This document shows positions 51,601 through 64,000 of a stretch of 64,000 nucleotides of DNA, piece after piece (the stretch's first letter is position 1; each line of letters begins with the position of its first letter). The position numbers and the translations under genes were made by a program. The notes beneath the pieces were generated by a model, which made no database searches, was not told where the DNA came from, and saw only the letters and a list, made by a program, of their open reading frames with translations. Source of the DNA: Cyanoderma ruficeps (taxonomy: Eukaryota > Chordata > Aves > Passeriformes > Timaliidae); contig VZDJ01000090.1 of the NCBI GenBank assembly GCA_008694505.1, forward strand, positions 6,875,521 through 6,939,520, read 5' to 3'.

Positions 51601-54600
51601 TTTATGATAGAAAGGAAGAGAGAGTAATAGTGAGCCTCAGAGGCTTATAACTATTTAATTCAATCAGAAAAAGGTAACAGATGTTTAGTTAAAAGCAGCA
51701 TTCCTGTCTAATTACTGCAATTATGCTGAAATATTTTGTTTGCACCAGATTGACTGCAAATTTGCTCTGTGCTCAATTCATTTAATATGGCTAAGCAGCA
51801 CACGAGCTAAACAGGTCTGCTCCTCCCCACAGCCACTCCTCCACACCTGCGGTGCCAGCCTGTCTCTGAGGTTTTAAGTCCTTTGGATGGACTCTCACAA
51901 TGGCCACATTGTTGTGGCTGGGAAATGGTTAAAAAGTCCCATTTAAAAATGCTTTAGGGAAAGGAGGTGGCCTTCCTGATACTGTGTTGCATGAGGGTTT
52001 GCCACAGGGATTGTTAGCAGCACTGCTATAACCAGGGTGATCTAGAATTATCAGCAAGGTCATCTTTGGCTACCTCCCTCCTCCTCTGCAACTGGGGGAA
52101 AATGGACATCCCCAGGCACAGATGTCTCCTTTGTTATCCTGCTGGACTGGAAGACCAACCTATGCATATTTTGTTTTTCTGTGATTTTTGCAAGAAATGA
52201 GCCTGCCAGCTGACACTATTGTTGTTGGTCTGCATAAGAGGAAGCCCATTTCTTGGTATGAAGGCATCTGTATTATTGCCAGCCAAAATTACAGGCAAAA
52301 GGACTAACTGCAGGTGCCAAAGAGCTAAAAGCCAGAATGCTTAAGTAAATCCTGTATGAAATGTGCATGATACAATTTTCCTGTTCTTCCAGGATCAAGT
52401 GACTGATTGTAATTAGTTGAATTGTTGAGGCAAAACCTATTTTCTAAAGGAACTTGTAAAGGATTTCCTACAAGAGGCCTCTGAAATTTCCAAGTCTCTT
52501 TTATGTTCACCAAACAAAACTGTAAAGCAGCCAAATAGTCTTGAACTGGAGATGTCTCCTCTCTTTCCCTGCTTCAGAAAGGTGGAGGTGGTGTTCTCTT
52601 GACTTTAGTGACGGCTGCAGCTTTACCCTTCAAATGACCTCTGTATTTCAGTGGAAATAATGCTGGTGTAGAGCAGGAAGGAACTAGGAGTGACTTGTCA
52701 CTGCTGTGATAAAGAATTGCTTCTGTGGGGAAGCTTATCAAAGAGTTCTGCCCTGCTCTTAGGCATGAACACAGTCCATCCTACTTTCCAGTCAAGTTAA
52801 AAATTCCCAGTACCCAGCAGTAGTTAATTCAGACTTGGCATTTCCTAAACATGTTCATCACAGTAGAACAGACTCTGCTATCTCAAGGGCTCGAAAGGGA
52901 AAGCCTGGGACCTGGGACCTGCAAGGCTGGCAGGTCAGGAGCCTGGTTAACAGGATCCAATCGAGCACTGATGGCTGCAGATAGCGACCAGAAGCGGCTC
53001 CCAGCTGGCAGGGCTTCAGCTTCCTGTGTGACACAAGTCAGTGGCGCCAGGCCAGGGACCAGCACACAAAGTACCCTCAGTACAGCAAACAGAGATGCTG
53101 GGGACTGTGTGGTCTAGCAAGGGCTGGGCTTTTCTCTGGGTTTTTAGGCACAGCCTCCTGCTGCTGGGGCAGCAGTACTGTTCAGGGTCTTTGGTTGTTG
53201 GGACCATGAGCAGAAGACTGGGTGGGTACAAGGCTGTTTAGAGATTTTCACTGGGGTCAAGGTGGGAATACGGAGAAGCAAAACTGCACTCTGGCTTGCT
53301 GGTATTACTGATCTCATCCTCCCCACTACTCCACCAGAGATTTAGAACCCTGAACAGCAAGTGTCAACCCTCTAGAGACATCTGTCCTTCACACAACCTG
53401 CTAAGGTTTGTGTTTCAGCACTGGAACTGAGAGCAGTGGAGCCGCCCCTCTAGTCCAGCCTTTTGTGCCCTTCCTCTCTGTTACATATTACACATTACAG
53501 AGTTCCAGTCCTGAACATGAGACAGGAGACACCTTCAACTTGAAGTAGCTTTCTCATTCTTTTGAGGTCTAAAATGCCACACCTAGAAATTTCTGAGACA
53601 GGAAGAGTTAGCATTTCAAATAAGCAACCTGATATCCAAAGCAGTTGTCTCTGACAGATTCCAAATCTTTAGAATAGGGTTATGCCAGGACACAAGTGAA
53701 GAGAAAACACTTGGATTAATGAAAGAAGTGAGTAACAATAGATTTAATTAATCAATAACCACACAGACACCCTTTGGAGCCACTGCTAGCCAGCTGGAAA
53801 GTTTCCCTCTTGCGTAACAAAGTCAAACTCTGAGTGCCTTATTGCTCAATGGAGATTTTTTTTTTTTTTAAGCCTTAGGTTTGCATTTCATCTGGAATTA
53901 CTGACCTTTCAAAAACATTGACCCTTTTATGTGCACTTATGGTTTTTTCCTTCTGGTGAAAGGAGGAGAGAAAATGTTCAGTGACATTGAACTGATAAAC
54001 AAGGTGTAGATGTCTCAGAAGTATTTCTGTATGACTTCTCCCAAACAAACAATCCATGCCGGAACACATTTTGAAATGTGGACTCTGAGTTGATAGCTCC
54101 CAAGGATGTACCTGCTCCTTGTGTATGTGAACACATGCTGGAAAATGTTCAAATTTTTTTTTTTATTTTTCTCATGATAAGAGGTTTTCCAAGCACTAAA
54201 CAGGCAGACAGCATGAGACATAAAAACTGTCAACCTGAAGAGACAAGATGGCCATAAAAAGGAGAGCAAACAGTACTGAAGAGACCAGGCAAGGTAACAC
54301 TGAGTAGCACCTATAACCTAGTACAGGAGTGGCTTATCTTAAACCAGAAAAAGGCACTCCTTTTCTGGAATAACTACAACTGCAGGTAAAGCCAGATATG
54401 TCAAGGAAAGGCACCACTAAAATGAAACATGAAGGACACTAATTTTAGCCTAGTGAGCAAATCAGCACTTTTAAGACAGTCATTCCTGTGTGGATTTAAT
54501 ACAACCCCTTCAAACCAAACAAATCAAATACGTACAGAAGGATAGACATCCCTTCTGATGTGACCTAGCCTACCACCCTCAGTGGGACACTCCAGTTCAT

Positions 54601-57490
54601 CCCCACGTAAGCAGATGAATCTGTTGTACAGAAATGGATTCACTTGGAGTACAGTTTCCTTGCTCCTCTTCCTGGGATCCCTCTTCATCTCATACAGGTA
54701 AAGAAAAGGTTGATTCTTGATTCTTCACTAGTGACCTGGTGTTTGGGAACCCAGGCACTGGAATTTGAGCCCCTTTTCCTGAGTTCCCAGTAAGTTCAAT
54801 AGTAATAGCTCTCACAGGCTTTGGTCTAGCTTTGGTCCAGTGCAATGAAAAAACACCTCATACTGCCTTACCAATACTTTTGGGACCATGTGTTTTTTCT
54901 GGAAGGTATTTTACAGTTGTCAGTAACCTAAGAAATAAAGCACCTTGCCCTACATTACAAATTTGCTGCCCTTAAGATATTTGACTATGCTTTTAAGATC
55001 CAAACCTGCCCTCCTGATGCTTCTCCATACACGTTCATTCTCTGAGTTTCAATAAGTATTCTGAATCAGACAGATATTTAAGAAGCACAAAGAAAATTCC
55101 ATTGGAAACAAGTACAAATTCATAGAAGTTTTAAAGGTATGATCACTGCTTAGATTCTAATCACTGCATCTAATAAAAATAAATCCCACAGCCAAGCACC
55201 AAATTCCACAGTGACATCAGCACTATAAGTTATGCAATGCAATTATGATTTTACACACCAAGAGACTATGGAAGGAGCAGAGAACAGCAAGGAAAGCAAA
55301 TCACAGAATTGCAAGTGCATGTTAAACAGTGAGTTTTCTTCTTATTTTGCAGTTTGTAACAGCCTTGTTTTAGTTGTTTTCTATATTTTTTCCATTTCCA
55401 TTTCCTGTCAACATACAATAAGCACTAATTAGTAATCATATGTATATGACTCTATATAACCATCTTGAGATCCCCACCAAATTGGTGTTTTTTGGATTAA
55501 TTGCAAAGAGCTGACCCCCAGTGAGACCAGCTTTCAGATCCAGGCTATACAGCTTGCATGGGAAAGGCAGGAAATAGGAAGTGTCCATTTCTCTAAGCCA
55601 GGGCCCTGGACTTGATGCTTTTCTGCATTTCCATTAATCCTTCTCAGTGGTCCAAGCCCTGCTACTCTGAAGTAAGAAAGAGATGGAAAACAGTCCTAGA
55701 CACAGGATGTAGATGCTGCAGTACTGCAGTAAACTGCTGTTCATCCAAGAAACTTGAGAACAAGCAGAGGCCACATGATTCAAATAGGCTTTTGCATTAT
55801 TCATTTCTGGGCCACACTGAACAAAGCTCTGATAGACAGGGAAGTGGTGACAAACATTTAGACCCTAGGATGGATCTGACCTCTGAACAGTTTATTCTGT
55901 GGGCTTCCCATCAGGTTTCGTGCTTCTCTGCCCTGGGTAGTGGAGCATGGGTCAGAGATGCTCGTGGCAGGGCTGAGCCAAGGCTCCTGTGTGTGAGCTG
56001 GATCGAGACTCATCAATTCACAGCAACCTGGCTAAACAGTCCATCCTTCCACGCCATTAGCAATGGCAGCATGACAGAGCCTGCTTTTTTCACCACTGTG
56101 GACTTCAGACAGGACTTCTAGATACTCCAAGCTTAATCTTCTTGGAGAATATATAATTATTAAGTTATGTAACATAAAGATAAGTAATTTCTACAGCACC
56201 TGGGCAACTTCTTTCTGTCATAAACCAGTGATATGTATCTGTTATCTCAATTAACTGATGCTATTTCAAGTGAAAGGTATCATGTTGAAATCTGGAAGCT
56301 AAAGGGAGAAAGGACCTTAGAGATCCAGATCTAGTTTCACTTACCCTTGCATACATCACAGGAACTGCACCAAAGATAAGGGAGTGCACTTCACTTGCTA
56401 TGATCAAATCTGCACTGCTTCTCTTTATCCCAACAGGTCCTGATGGAACTGCTCTCCTTCCCAGTGCTTCAGTTGGAGCACACAAATAATCCAGCTGAAT
56501 CACAGTATTCCCAGGACAACTACACTTTGCTGGATAGGGGCCACAGTTCTTATCTTCCAGAGTTAAGCTCACAGTGTTTCAATTCTTACACATATGCATG
56601 GGTGCTTAAGGTAGGCTCATCAGTTGTGATCTATCATTGTTAGGAGCCTCCGTGTTTGACACAGAAACCCCCTTTTTAAACAAAAACAAAAAATAAAGGC
56701 AAAACCAAACCCACTGTGATTATAGAAAATGAAAAATCAGTAAATTATTTGGGATGAAGAAAGAAATCTAATAGAGCTATCGCAAAGCAAACATACTAGA
56801 TTTTCATGTATGCAGTGCCAAATCATATGTCCTTTTATTAACTAAGAGAACTTACACTTGAGTAAATCTAATGTTTCAACTCAAATGCAATGGGTGATGT
56901 TTAAAAATACTCAGCAATCTTATATATAGTACTTATACCATAGGTTATTCATAATGTAATTTAAAGTTCATGTATTTTTACCCATGTGCTATTCAGCTTT
57001 CCCCTCTGATTTTGGACAAGGAATATAGATATCTTAATTTCACAAGCCTCTCTCCTATTCCAGCTTTGAAACTGTGAACCTCTTTAGCTACCTTGGGATA
57101 TTTCCATCAATAAAATGTTGCTAGAAGTTTTGTTATTTGCACATTTTGAGTGCAGTCGCTGAGATATGGGCTGGATCCCACTGCTAGCCCTGAAGCCGCC
57201 TGTTTATACACAGGATCAGCCGGTTTGTCCTGCCACAAATCTAAGGACAAGGAGAAGGGATCCTTTCCCCCTCTTCAGCCTAATCAACCCAGTACACTCT
57301 TCACAGATACTCCTAAATAGAACTACAGGGTCAAATTACACCTATAAATCTTCAAAGGTTCTTGGGGCATTTGTTTTCACCAAACTGTCTGTTTCCCTTT
57401 CCAGGGTTGGTTGTTTGGAACACAATGGAGATTTCTGTTTATTTATATAATGAGATTACATCTTCCAGCCTTGCTCTGCTGCAACTGTAG

Positions 57491-57955
57491 ACTTAGTACA
57501 AATCACAGAAATATGGGACTGGAAGGACCTCAGAGGCCCCTTCCTTATGAAAAAGTAAACATGCCAACACCATCACTGATTAACAAAGCTTTGTTCTTAA
57601 GGGACTCCATAAACAGAGACTTCCCAGCCTTCAAGGCTATTTCACTGCTTCTTTCTTCCTATTTTCAGAATAAATCTCCTTCTGATACTTAACCAAAATC
57701 TTTGTTTATGCAGACAAAGCTGGCCACTAGTTGTGGCACACCCCTCCTGTCACAGAAGCAGAGAACAATTAAACCCTGTCCTTTTTATAGCTCTGCTAGA
57801 AGACAATTTCCCATGTTCCTCCTCAAATTTCTTTTTCTTAAACCCAGTAAATGCAATTCCTTCAAAAAAATTTTTACCAGGTTTTCTAGACCTGTGATGG
57901 TTTTCATTGCTCATTTCTAAACCCACCTCTGTCTGTGTCTGAGACTGAGATATGC
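57491..57955 (-). mobile_element. Decayed CR1-like LINE fragment
   Basis: Read on - this matches the frame of an old CR1 family. At the + left edge, atcacagaaatatgggactggaaggacctc... is the reversed 3' end. At the + right end, ccaggttttctagacctgtgatgg and ttcattgctcatttctaaac correspond to the usual block seen about 400 bases inside such copies. The intermediate sequence is heavily diverged with small indels and no coding remains. Confidence 0.6.
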
Positions 57956-60900
57956 TTTAGGTAGGACAATGTTTTTTTCTCTGATGTCAGCAGAGAGCTT
58001 CTTAAATATGTAAGATAAGTCAAATGATACCAGAAATTGTATCAAGTTTTCTCCAGCAGAGAACAAGTACAAATTCAGTAACTTTCTTCTTAGAAAATTT
58101 TTGGTATTATTGTAAGTGTCCCTGTACTCTCGTATGTTCAGCACACCATCATTGAAACCATCAGACTGAAAATGTCACAATTGTGCGCATCACATTACCT
58201 TTGTTACCCAAATTCTTGATTCTCTCATTGCCTCAGTCTATCTCTTTTCTTCAGTGGTTGTGTCTAGTCTTTGACACCCTGTGGGCATTTTGTGGGAATG
58301 CTTGTCCTTGACTGGATCTGCAAACTGTCACTTAATACATTGAGACTTCACCTCAGTAAGACTGTGGGCTTTAAAATTTGGGGTTTTAAAGTAACATAAT
58401 AATGTATCAATATTATGACAAAGCACTTAAGAGCATAGATGTCAGGGACAGTAAACCTGGTATTTTTGAGAGTAGCAGGAAGTATTCAGACTGCAAAAGA
58501 GCAGAGCAGAGCGCTCAGTGCAGCACATCCTTTGCCCTCTAGTGAGAAGCCCAGTGAAGAGAAGCAGCTCAGGGGATTGCCTGCATGCTGGCACAAAGAG
58601 CTCCATGAAATCACTCGTTAGTCCGGAAGGGGAAGAGGCAAGGTTACGTTCAGTACGCGGATGCAGGCTCCTTAGCAGAAATGGCTTTGGTCTTGGGTTG
58701 TCATTGAACCTCTTTGTTCTCCTCTGATTTATTGAACAATGTGATTCTGTTTCTCTCCATGAATGTGACTCCTTATGGGTTACTGCAGTTTTGTTTATTC
58801 TTTATATAAAACTTAGGGACTAGCCTTTTTTCTCCCCCATCTTCATAGCAGACAGACTTGTCTGATCTTTCATAATTGTGCTGTGCTTCTCCAGAAGAGC
58901 AGAGATAGCTGGGTCATATCTGGATCATTATCATAAAATACAGTCAGGAGGAAATATAAAGGAATTCAGGCTGTTGTAAATAGTGCCATACAATGTAGGA
59001 CAGCTATTTAGGTACTTACTTCTCCCCTCACAGGGGTTCAAGTTTTCACCAGCCTGTTCTCTAGCTTGCCAGCACAAAATCACCTGGTGCTACAGAAATT
59101 GCAGACAAGCCTGAGTTTAACAAGTTTGGTGCTTGCAAACAGCCTCCCAGTGAGATTCAGAGAGGCAAGTGAGCTGTTTAACAACAGAGATGACAAGTCA
59201 CTCCACAGTTAGTAGCCTGGCACACTTTTTCTCAGCAAGCCAGCTTATAGGCCTCCTGTTCATCACTGTCACAGAGGCTGTGTCAGGGGAGAGTGTCAAA
59301 AATGCATAATGGAACTGTGGTGGTCTAGGGAGATTATCAGGCCACTTAGTCCAATGTGCTTACCCACTTAAATATTTTGTTTCCTCTCAGCCCTTCTTTC
59401 TTACTGTTTCCTGTGATCCTGTGATTCTCCCCCTTCTGCCTGCAGACACACAGCTCTAGCTGTTGCTTGATCTCATTTCTGTGACATTTCAGGCACTCTT
59501 CCTGCTGACTTGTTCCATCTGGTTATTACCCTTTGAGTGAGAAGTAGCTCTTGCCTGCATCTCTGCTGAGTCTCTTAGTCTGTGTGTGGAGTGTTTCAGC
59601 TCCTCCTTTCTGAACAAGCAGTCTTGAGCAGGTTTATAAATAGGAACTTTCAAGTTAATGAGAGAGGGTGCGGGGGTGAGGAAGAGAGAAACTGCACTGA
59701 AGTCACTTCGGAGGCAGCTCCTAATGCTCCTCAGAGTGACAGCTTTGCAGGCACAGCCACAGAGGGACATTTGGAGAAGGGATGGTTAAGCACTGAAAGG
59801 GGGAAAGGGGTTTAAGTCTTGGCTCTGCCACAGGTTTTATTCCAGCTTGGGAAAAGTCATACTTCCTCTCAGTTCTCCATGGGCTGAATCCTCTTCCTGC
59901 TTCCCTCTCAGCAAATGTACTGTAATGTCTGTGGGGCAAGAATGGTCTATTCCTATGCATTTACTTGCAGATCAGTTAAACAAGGCTTGTCTCTTGCTGG
60001 GATCTCAGTATTGCCAAGATAACACAGACTTCTGTTTAGAGGCAGTGCCCTGGCTCATACACAGGGCATCCTCGGGCTGGGGCACAGCATGCACCTTGCA
60101 CTTTATGACATTTCCTCCCCTGTTCATTTTTATTATCCCCTCTTAGGGCTGGTAAATACCACAACACAAGCCTGCTGGGACTAAAATCCTTGTACTGACT
60201 TCCAGGCCACTTTCCACAAGGATAAATTATTTTCCTTAGATAAATTATTTTCCTTAACTGTACTATGAAGACAAAACACAGCCAGGGTGACCTAATTCAT
60301 ACAGCTGGCATGTGGGTCAGCAGCTTCATGTTCAGACAACACTCTGCACGGGCTACACGGTTGGTAAATGCCAAGTGTCACTTTATTTGGACTCCAAACT
60401 AAAAAGCAGGGACCTACACCAAAATGACAGCAGAGCAGTGGCTGTGAGGCAGCTCTTTAATGCCATATGAGTATGTGTGACAAAAAAGAGGAGGGGACTG
60501 GACACACCAGAGGCAGCATCAGACCTGAACACCACATCCCACGCCTGAGAAGCTTTGCAGGAGTTACAAGGTTATTAGACAAGTACTCTCTCCTTGCAAG
60601 ACCTTGGACTCAATGTGACATCTGCAGTGCTTAACAGATATATGGAGGTGACACAAGGTCAGATGTAGACTAAAAACTGCATACAAGTACAGTGGGTCAT
60701 GGATGATTGTCTGGATCTGTGCCTGGTTGCCTCCAAACATGAAAGTTCTGCTGCAAATCACAGCAAGTTCTGTCTTTGTCTGAAGTGGAAATAATCCAGA
60801 TTCATTCTGGTGCAGGAGAGCCAGAATGCAGATTTGTTTTAAATACTCTCTGTACGTACAAAAGAAGTGATGCTCCTTCATGCATTACTTGTGTACCTCA

Positions 60901-62665
60901 CACAGACTAAATCTCAAGCACACTGTGCTCTTCAACCACCAAATTAGGACTGATTCTTTGCAAAGATGATAGAGCAAAGTTCCTCTCCCCCTTGTATTTT
61001 CTTCTTCAGAGACTCCTTCCTGAAGGGGTTCAGAAATTTTCTTTTCCAATCATGGAAATGTTTTAAAATCCTCATATACTGTCTCTCCTTCTGAGAGAAG
61101 TCCTTGTTTAGTCCACAGCTAAAACTGATCACTAAAAACAAAATCTCTGCTTTCCAAACACCCAGCTGCAAGAACTGGCTGTTCAGGAAAGCAGCAAGAA
61201 CCACTTAAAACATTCTGGCAATGTGAGATATGAAGCATTAGTGGCAGATTTTCAGGAACCTGTTCAGCATTTTGATGCATATTCAATCAGCAAGAGAGCA
61301 GCCCTCATTTTCCTATCCCATCTTAGAAAGTCGATATCCAGTTTGTTCCTATGTTTCTATCCATTAGGGCTAAAGGCCTGTTCAGTAGGAAGATGAGACT
61401 TTCTCCTCCTTCTGGACATTCACTTCTCCACATAACCCTTGCAAAAAACTTCATGACTCTTACAGACAGTTTGAGCAGCCCAGTAGTTTACTGAAGAGGT
61501 GTAAGATGTGGTAATGATGTCCGACCAGCAGGTTGCATTCAGACAGCAATTTGGAAGGAGAATAAAAAAGTTAGTCCTTGTATTTTATTAGGTGAATATG
61601 ATGCTCCTCTGAAGCCGGTTGGCAAAGTTAAAAGGTTGATGGCATCTTTAATAAGTAGGCTGAACTGCAGCCAGCTCACACAGTTTAACTGCAGACATAC
61701 TGAACTTCTCAATGAAGTACTACACTCCCACTGTCTCCTGTAAACAGAAGAAACAGGTTTTCTACACACCAAAAAGGAAATTTGTTCTGGTGGTACTGGG
61801 ACATGGAAAAAAAATCTCCAGTGCTGTTCCTACTGTCATGACTCTAGGAAATTACTTCTGTTAACACCCCAGGAATATGTCTTTCTGTAGTAACACAGTA
61901 TGTCAGGAAAGCTCTTTTTCAGAACTTCTCCCATCCAAAAAATGTGTTTCATTACTTGCCCCTTTCAGAAGCCAATTTTCTATCCAAAATTGCTTCTATG
62001 GCTCTAAAATATTGGGCTAAGTGCTCGTCTCACCTCTCCACGAGCATCAACCACACTTCCTGCTTTGCAGAGCACGATGCACAACTGTAGGTCCTGCTTG
62101 CTACCCAGTTTCTTGACTGCCAGATCACTGCTTTATCCACAAGAACACATTGTCTACAACAAACAAATGGAACTGGACTATCTTAACACCTACTTCTGTA
62201 CTACTTGCAGCCAGGAAAAAAGGTCTTTATTTCACCAGGGGATCTGTTTACTGATCCAGTTCTGTGGTTCTCAACCCACGCAATGTGAGATCTCAGGGGT
62301 CTGTGAATTATTTTTAAGGAGTCCATGGATAAAGACCAAGAAAAGAAAACCTACTCTCTCCACAGGAAGCCACAACTCTGCTGGAATTTTTAGTGGCTGG
62401 CAAATTGGAAGAATGTGGAAAACCATTTGTCTGGTGTAACAAGATAGGATATGTTCCCTCAGGCGTAAAATTTTGGGGAACTGCTGAGGAACTCTGCCAA
62501 GTTGTAACAGTTGCAGTGCCTAGTTAGCACCTGTCTGTGAGAGCAGCATTTGTGACACATCTAGGGGTACACTGAGCATGTAGCAGCTATTTCTTATTCC
62601 ATGCCTGCATGAGAGACATCACATATAAATGGCAAGCTTTCCCTGGGGTCGTTTTAAGCCAGTGT
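57956..62665. other. Intergenic DNA, no gene supported
   Basis: About 4.7 kb with short unrecognised open frames on both strands. The only structured item I can support is the 18-bp tandem duplication at 60221-60256. Confidence 0.65.
60221..60256. repeat. Perfect 18-bp tandem duplication
   Basis: The word gataaattattttcctta occurs twice back to back (60221-60238 and 60239-60256) with no mismatch, suggesting a recent slippage duplication. Confidence 0.95.
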
Positions 62666-63680
62666 CAGAATCATAAAATCAGAGAACTATAAAATACCAG
62701 GTTGGAAGGGACCATAAGGATCATCTGGTCTAACCTTTCTTGCCAAAACCACAGCCTAGACAAGACAGGCAAGCACAAATGGACAAATCTTAAAAGTGTC
62801 CAATATTGGGGAATCTACCACTTTCCTCAAGAGACTATCCCAGTAGCCGATTGACTTCATTGCAAAAAACTTCCTCTTGTGTCTAATTGGAATCTCCCCA
62901 GAAGTAACATGGACCCATTGCCCCCTGTCTTTTCCACGTGATGTAGAGCAAAAAAGGGAGTCTCCACCTTCTTTGCAGTCACCCTTTAAACACTGGATAA
63001 ATACAGTGCTAAGGTCTACCCTAAGCCTTCTTTTCTCAAGACTGAGAAAAGCCATTTCTCTCAGCCTTTTCTCATAGCACAGGCTTCCCATGCCATTGAT
63101 CATCTTTGTGGCCCTCCTCTGGGCCATCTCCATCTTGTCCACATCTTTTGTGTGAAGACTGAACACAGTACTTCAGGGGTGGCCCGATAAGCACTGAGTA
63201 GAGTGAGACAGTGACTTCTTTATGTCTGCTGGTGATGCCCTCGTTGGTGCAGCCCAGCATCCTGTGTGGTTGCTGTGAGTGAACCATGTGCTGCTGTGGT
63301 GCATTAAGCTGTTCCCCAACAGAACCTCCATGTCCTTTTCCACTGAGCTGCACCCCAGCTGGGTAGATCCCAGCCTGCGTTGCACTCCAGGATCATGTTT
63401 TCCCACACTTTACATCTGTCTTTGTTGAATTTCATAAGGTTTTTGTCACAGCCTATCCAGGTCTTCCTGTAGGGTAGCACTCCTTTCCAAAGTGTCTGCT
63501 TTTCCACTCAGTTTGGTATCACTGGCAAACTTCATGAAGGTATGCTTGATCCCATTAGCCAGATCACTTCCAGGGATATTAAACAGCCCTGGGGCCAGCA
63601 CTGATCCCTGGGGGGGGCCACTTGTGACAGGCTGCCAGCTGAAAAGGAGCTATTTATTCTCACATCCATCCTGGCTGCTG
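62666..63680 (-). mobile_element. CR1 LINE fragment (about 1 kb) with remains of ORF2
   Basis: The CR1 3' end lies at the left edge with degenerate 8-base units (cagaatca taaaatca gagaacta), followed by the typical ggttggaagggaccataagg block. On the - strand a 136-codon open frame (63166-62756) keeps the ORF2 C-terminal blocks HTKDVDKMEMAQRRATKMI, EKRLREMAFLSLEKRRLR and VVDSPILDTFKI. Further in, diagnostic stretches include ccctggggccagcactgatccc and ttgaatttcataaggttttt in + orientation. The frame is broken upstream of codon 1 of that open stretch, and the reverse-transcriptase core and 5' end are absent, so it is not functional. The right boundary is approximate. Confidence 0.92.
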
Positions 63681-64000
63681 CCTGCCTGTCAGTTCCCACC
63701 CTACTGCCCAGACCCCTTGTCCAGAGCAGACACATCAGCTCCCCTGGGAGGAGGCAGCAACCAAAGGAGAGCATGCTCCAGGGGAATACAGTATATTCAA
63801 TCACATGAAAAGTCCCATGTGCAAAAAACTGCTCATTGCAGGCTCCTCTGACCCTTCCAGCTCCCCATAAAGCAATCAAAGCCTCCTTACACAGAGTGTG
63901 CACGAGCCATTCACAACCAGGACCCAAACATTTGTATTTTGGAAAGCAAAAGGTAAAGTTGCACTGTCTTTGCAAGAGCATACACTGATGGCAATGACAT
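63681..64000. other. Unassigned sequence at right edge
   Basis: I see no gene, repeat hallmark or RNA here. It may still belong to the flank of the CR1 copy to its left. Confidence 0.5.

Larger units (their letters stand above)
34141..57490. other. Intergenic DNA, no gene supported
   Basis: About 23 kb without any recognisable coding exon, RNA gene or large mobile element. Named contents are an AT microsatellite (37328-37343), C-rich runs (39082-39110), the GC-rich patch with minisatellite (40300-40960), a TTTA repeat (48658-48676), homeodomain-core-rich sequence (50010-50080) and T-runs (53858-53870, 54158-54172). Open frames of 130-298 codons exist but show no family resemblance. In human the region upstream of ATP1B1 is also gene-poor. 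Confidence 0.65.

Noticed and set aside
1..64000. CRISPR arrays, operons, prophage, tRNA or rRNA genes
   Set aside because: No regularly spaced repeats, tRNA-like folds or rRNA blocks were noticed; the DNA is vertebrate with spliced genes and CR1 elements.

Overview
This window is vertebrate nuclear DNA, most likely from a bird or another sauropsid. Three things point there: the recognisable interspersed repeats are CR1-type LINEs, the gene in the window is a compact six-exon Na,K-ATPase beta-1 gene whose protein is 305 residues long (the avian length as I remember it), and a single GC-rich CpG island sits at that gene's promoter in otherwise AT-leaning DNA. There are no prokaryotic features.

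Region 1-5.5 kb (+ strand): the end of NME7. Most of it looks like the last intron. The final ten codons, reading VQYFFKILED then stop, lie at 5225-5257, followed by a short 3'UTR. Region 5.46-20.15 kb (- strand): the complete ATP1B1 gene. Six coding exons at 19914-19815, 17247-17119, 10260-10105, 9448-9264, 7412-7332 and 6712-6446 join without any frame break into a 305-residue type II membrane glycoprotein. Its CpG-island promoter with a TATA-like box lies at about 20.15 kb, and its roughly 1 kb 3'UTR runs down to about 5.46 kb. The two genes converge tail to tail, as in human 1q24. A 14-base inverted repeat (5468-5481) supplies an AATAAA to each strand two bases apart, so the two transcripts are predicted to overlap by a few tens of bases.

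Region 20.9-64 kb: intergenic DNA upstream of ATP1B1. I could not support any gene here. It holds a young-looking CR1 3' end (+, 33.84-34.14 kb), a strongly decayed CR1-like copy (-, about 57.5-57.95 kb), a roughly 1 kb CR1 fragment with remains of the second ORF (-, 62.67-63.68 kb), another probable dispersed repeat (27.63-27.75 kb), a three-copy 30-bp minisatellite in a GC-rich patch (40.36-40.45 kb), an 18-bp tandem duplication (60.22 kb), simple repeats and a 12-N gap. Some AT-rich homeodomain-core clusters (28.4 and 50.0 kb) are possible enhancer candidates only.

The most noteworthy sequence-level observations are the symmetric bidirectional poly(A) signal between NME7 and ATP1B1, the GC-AG intron 4 of ATP1B1, a full palindromic CRE in intron 1, and the in-frame 30-bp repeat that keeps a long non-genic ORF open. 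I found no evidence for a new multi-gene system.
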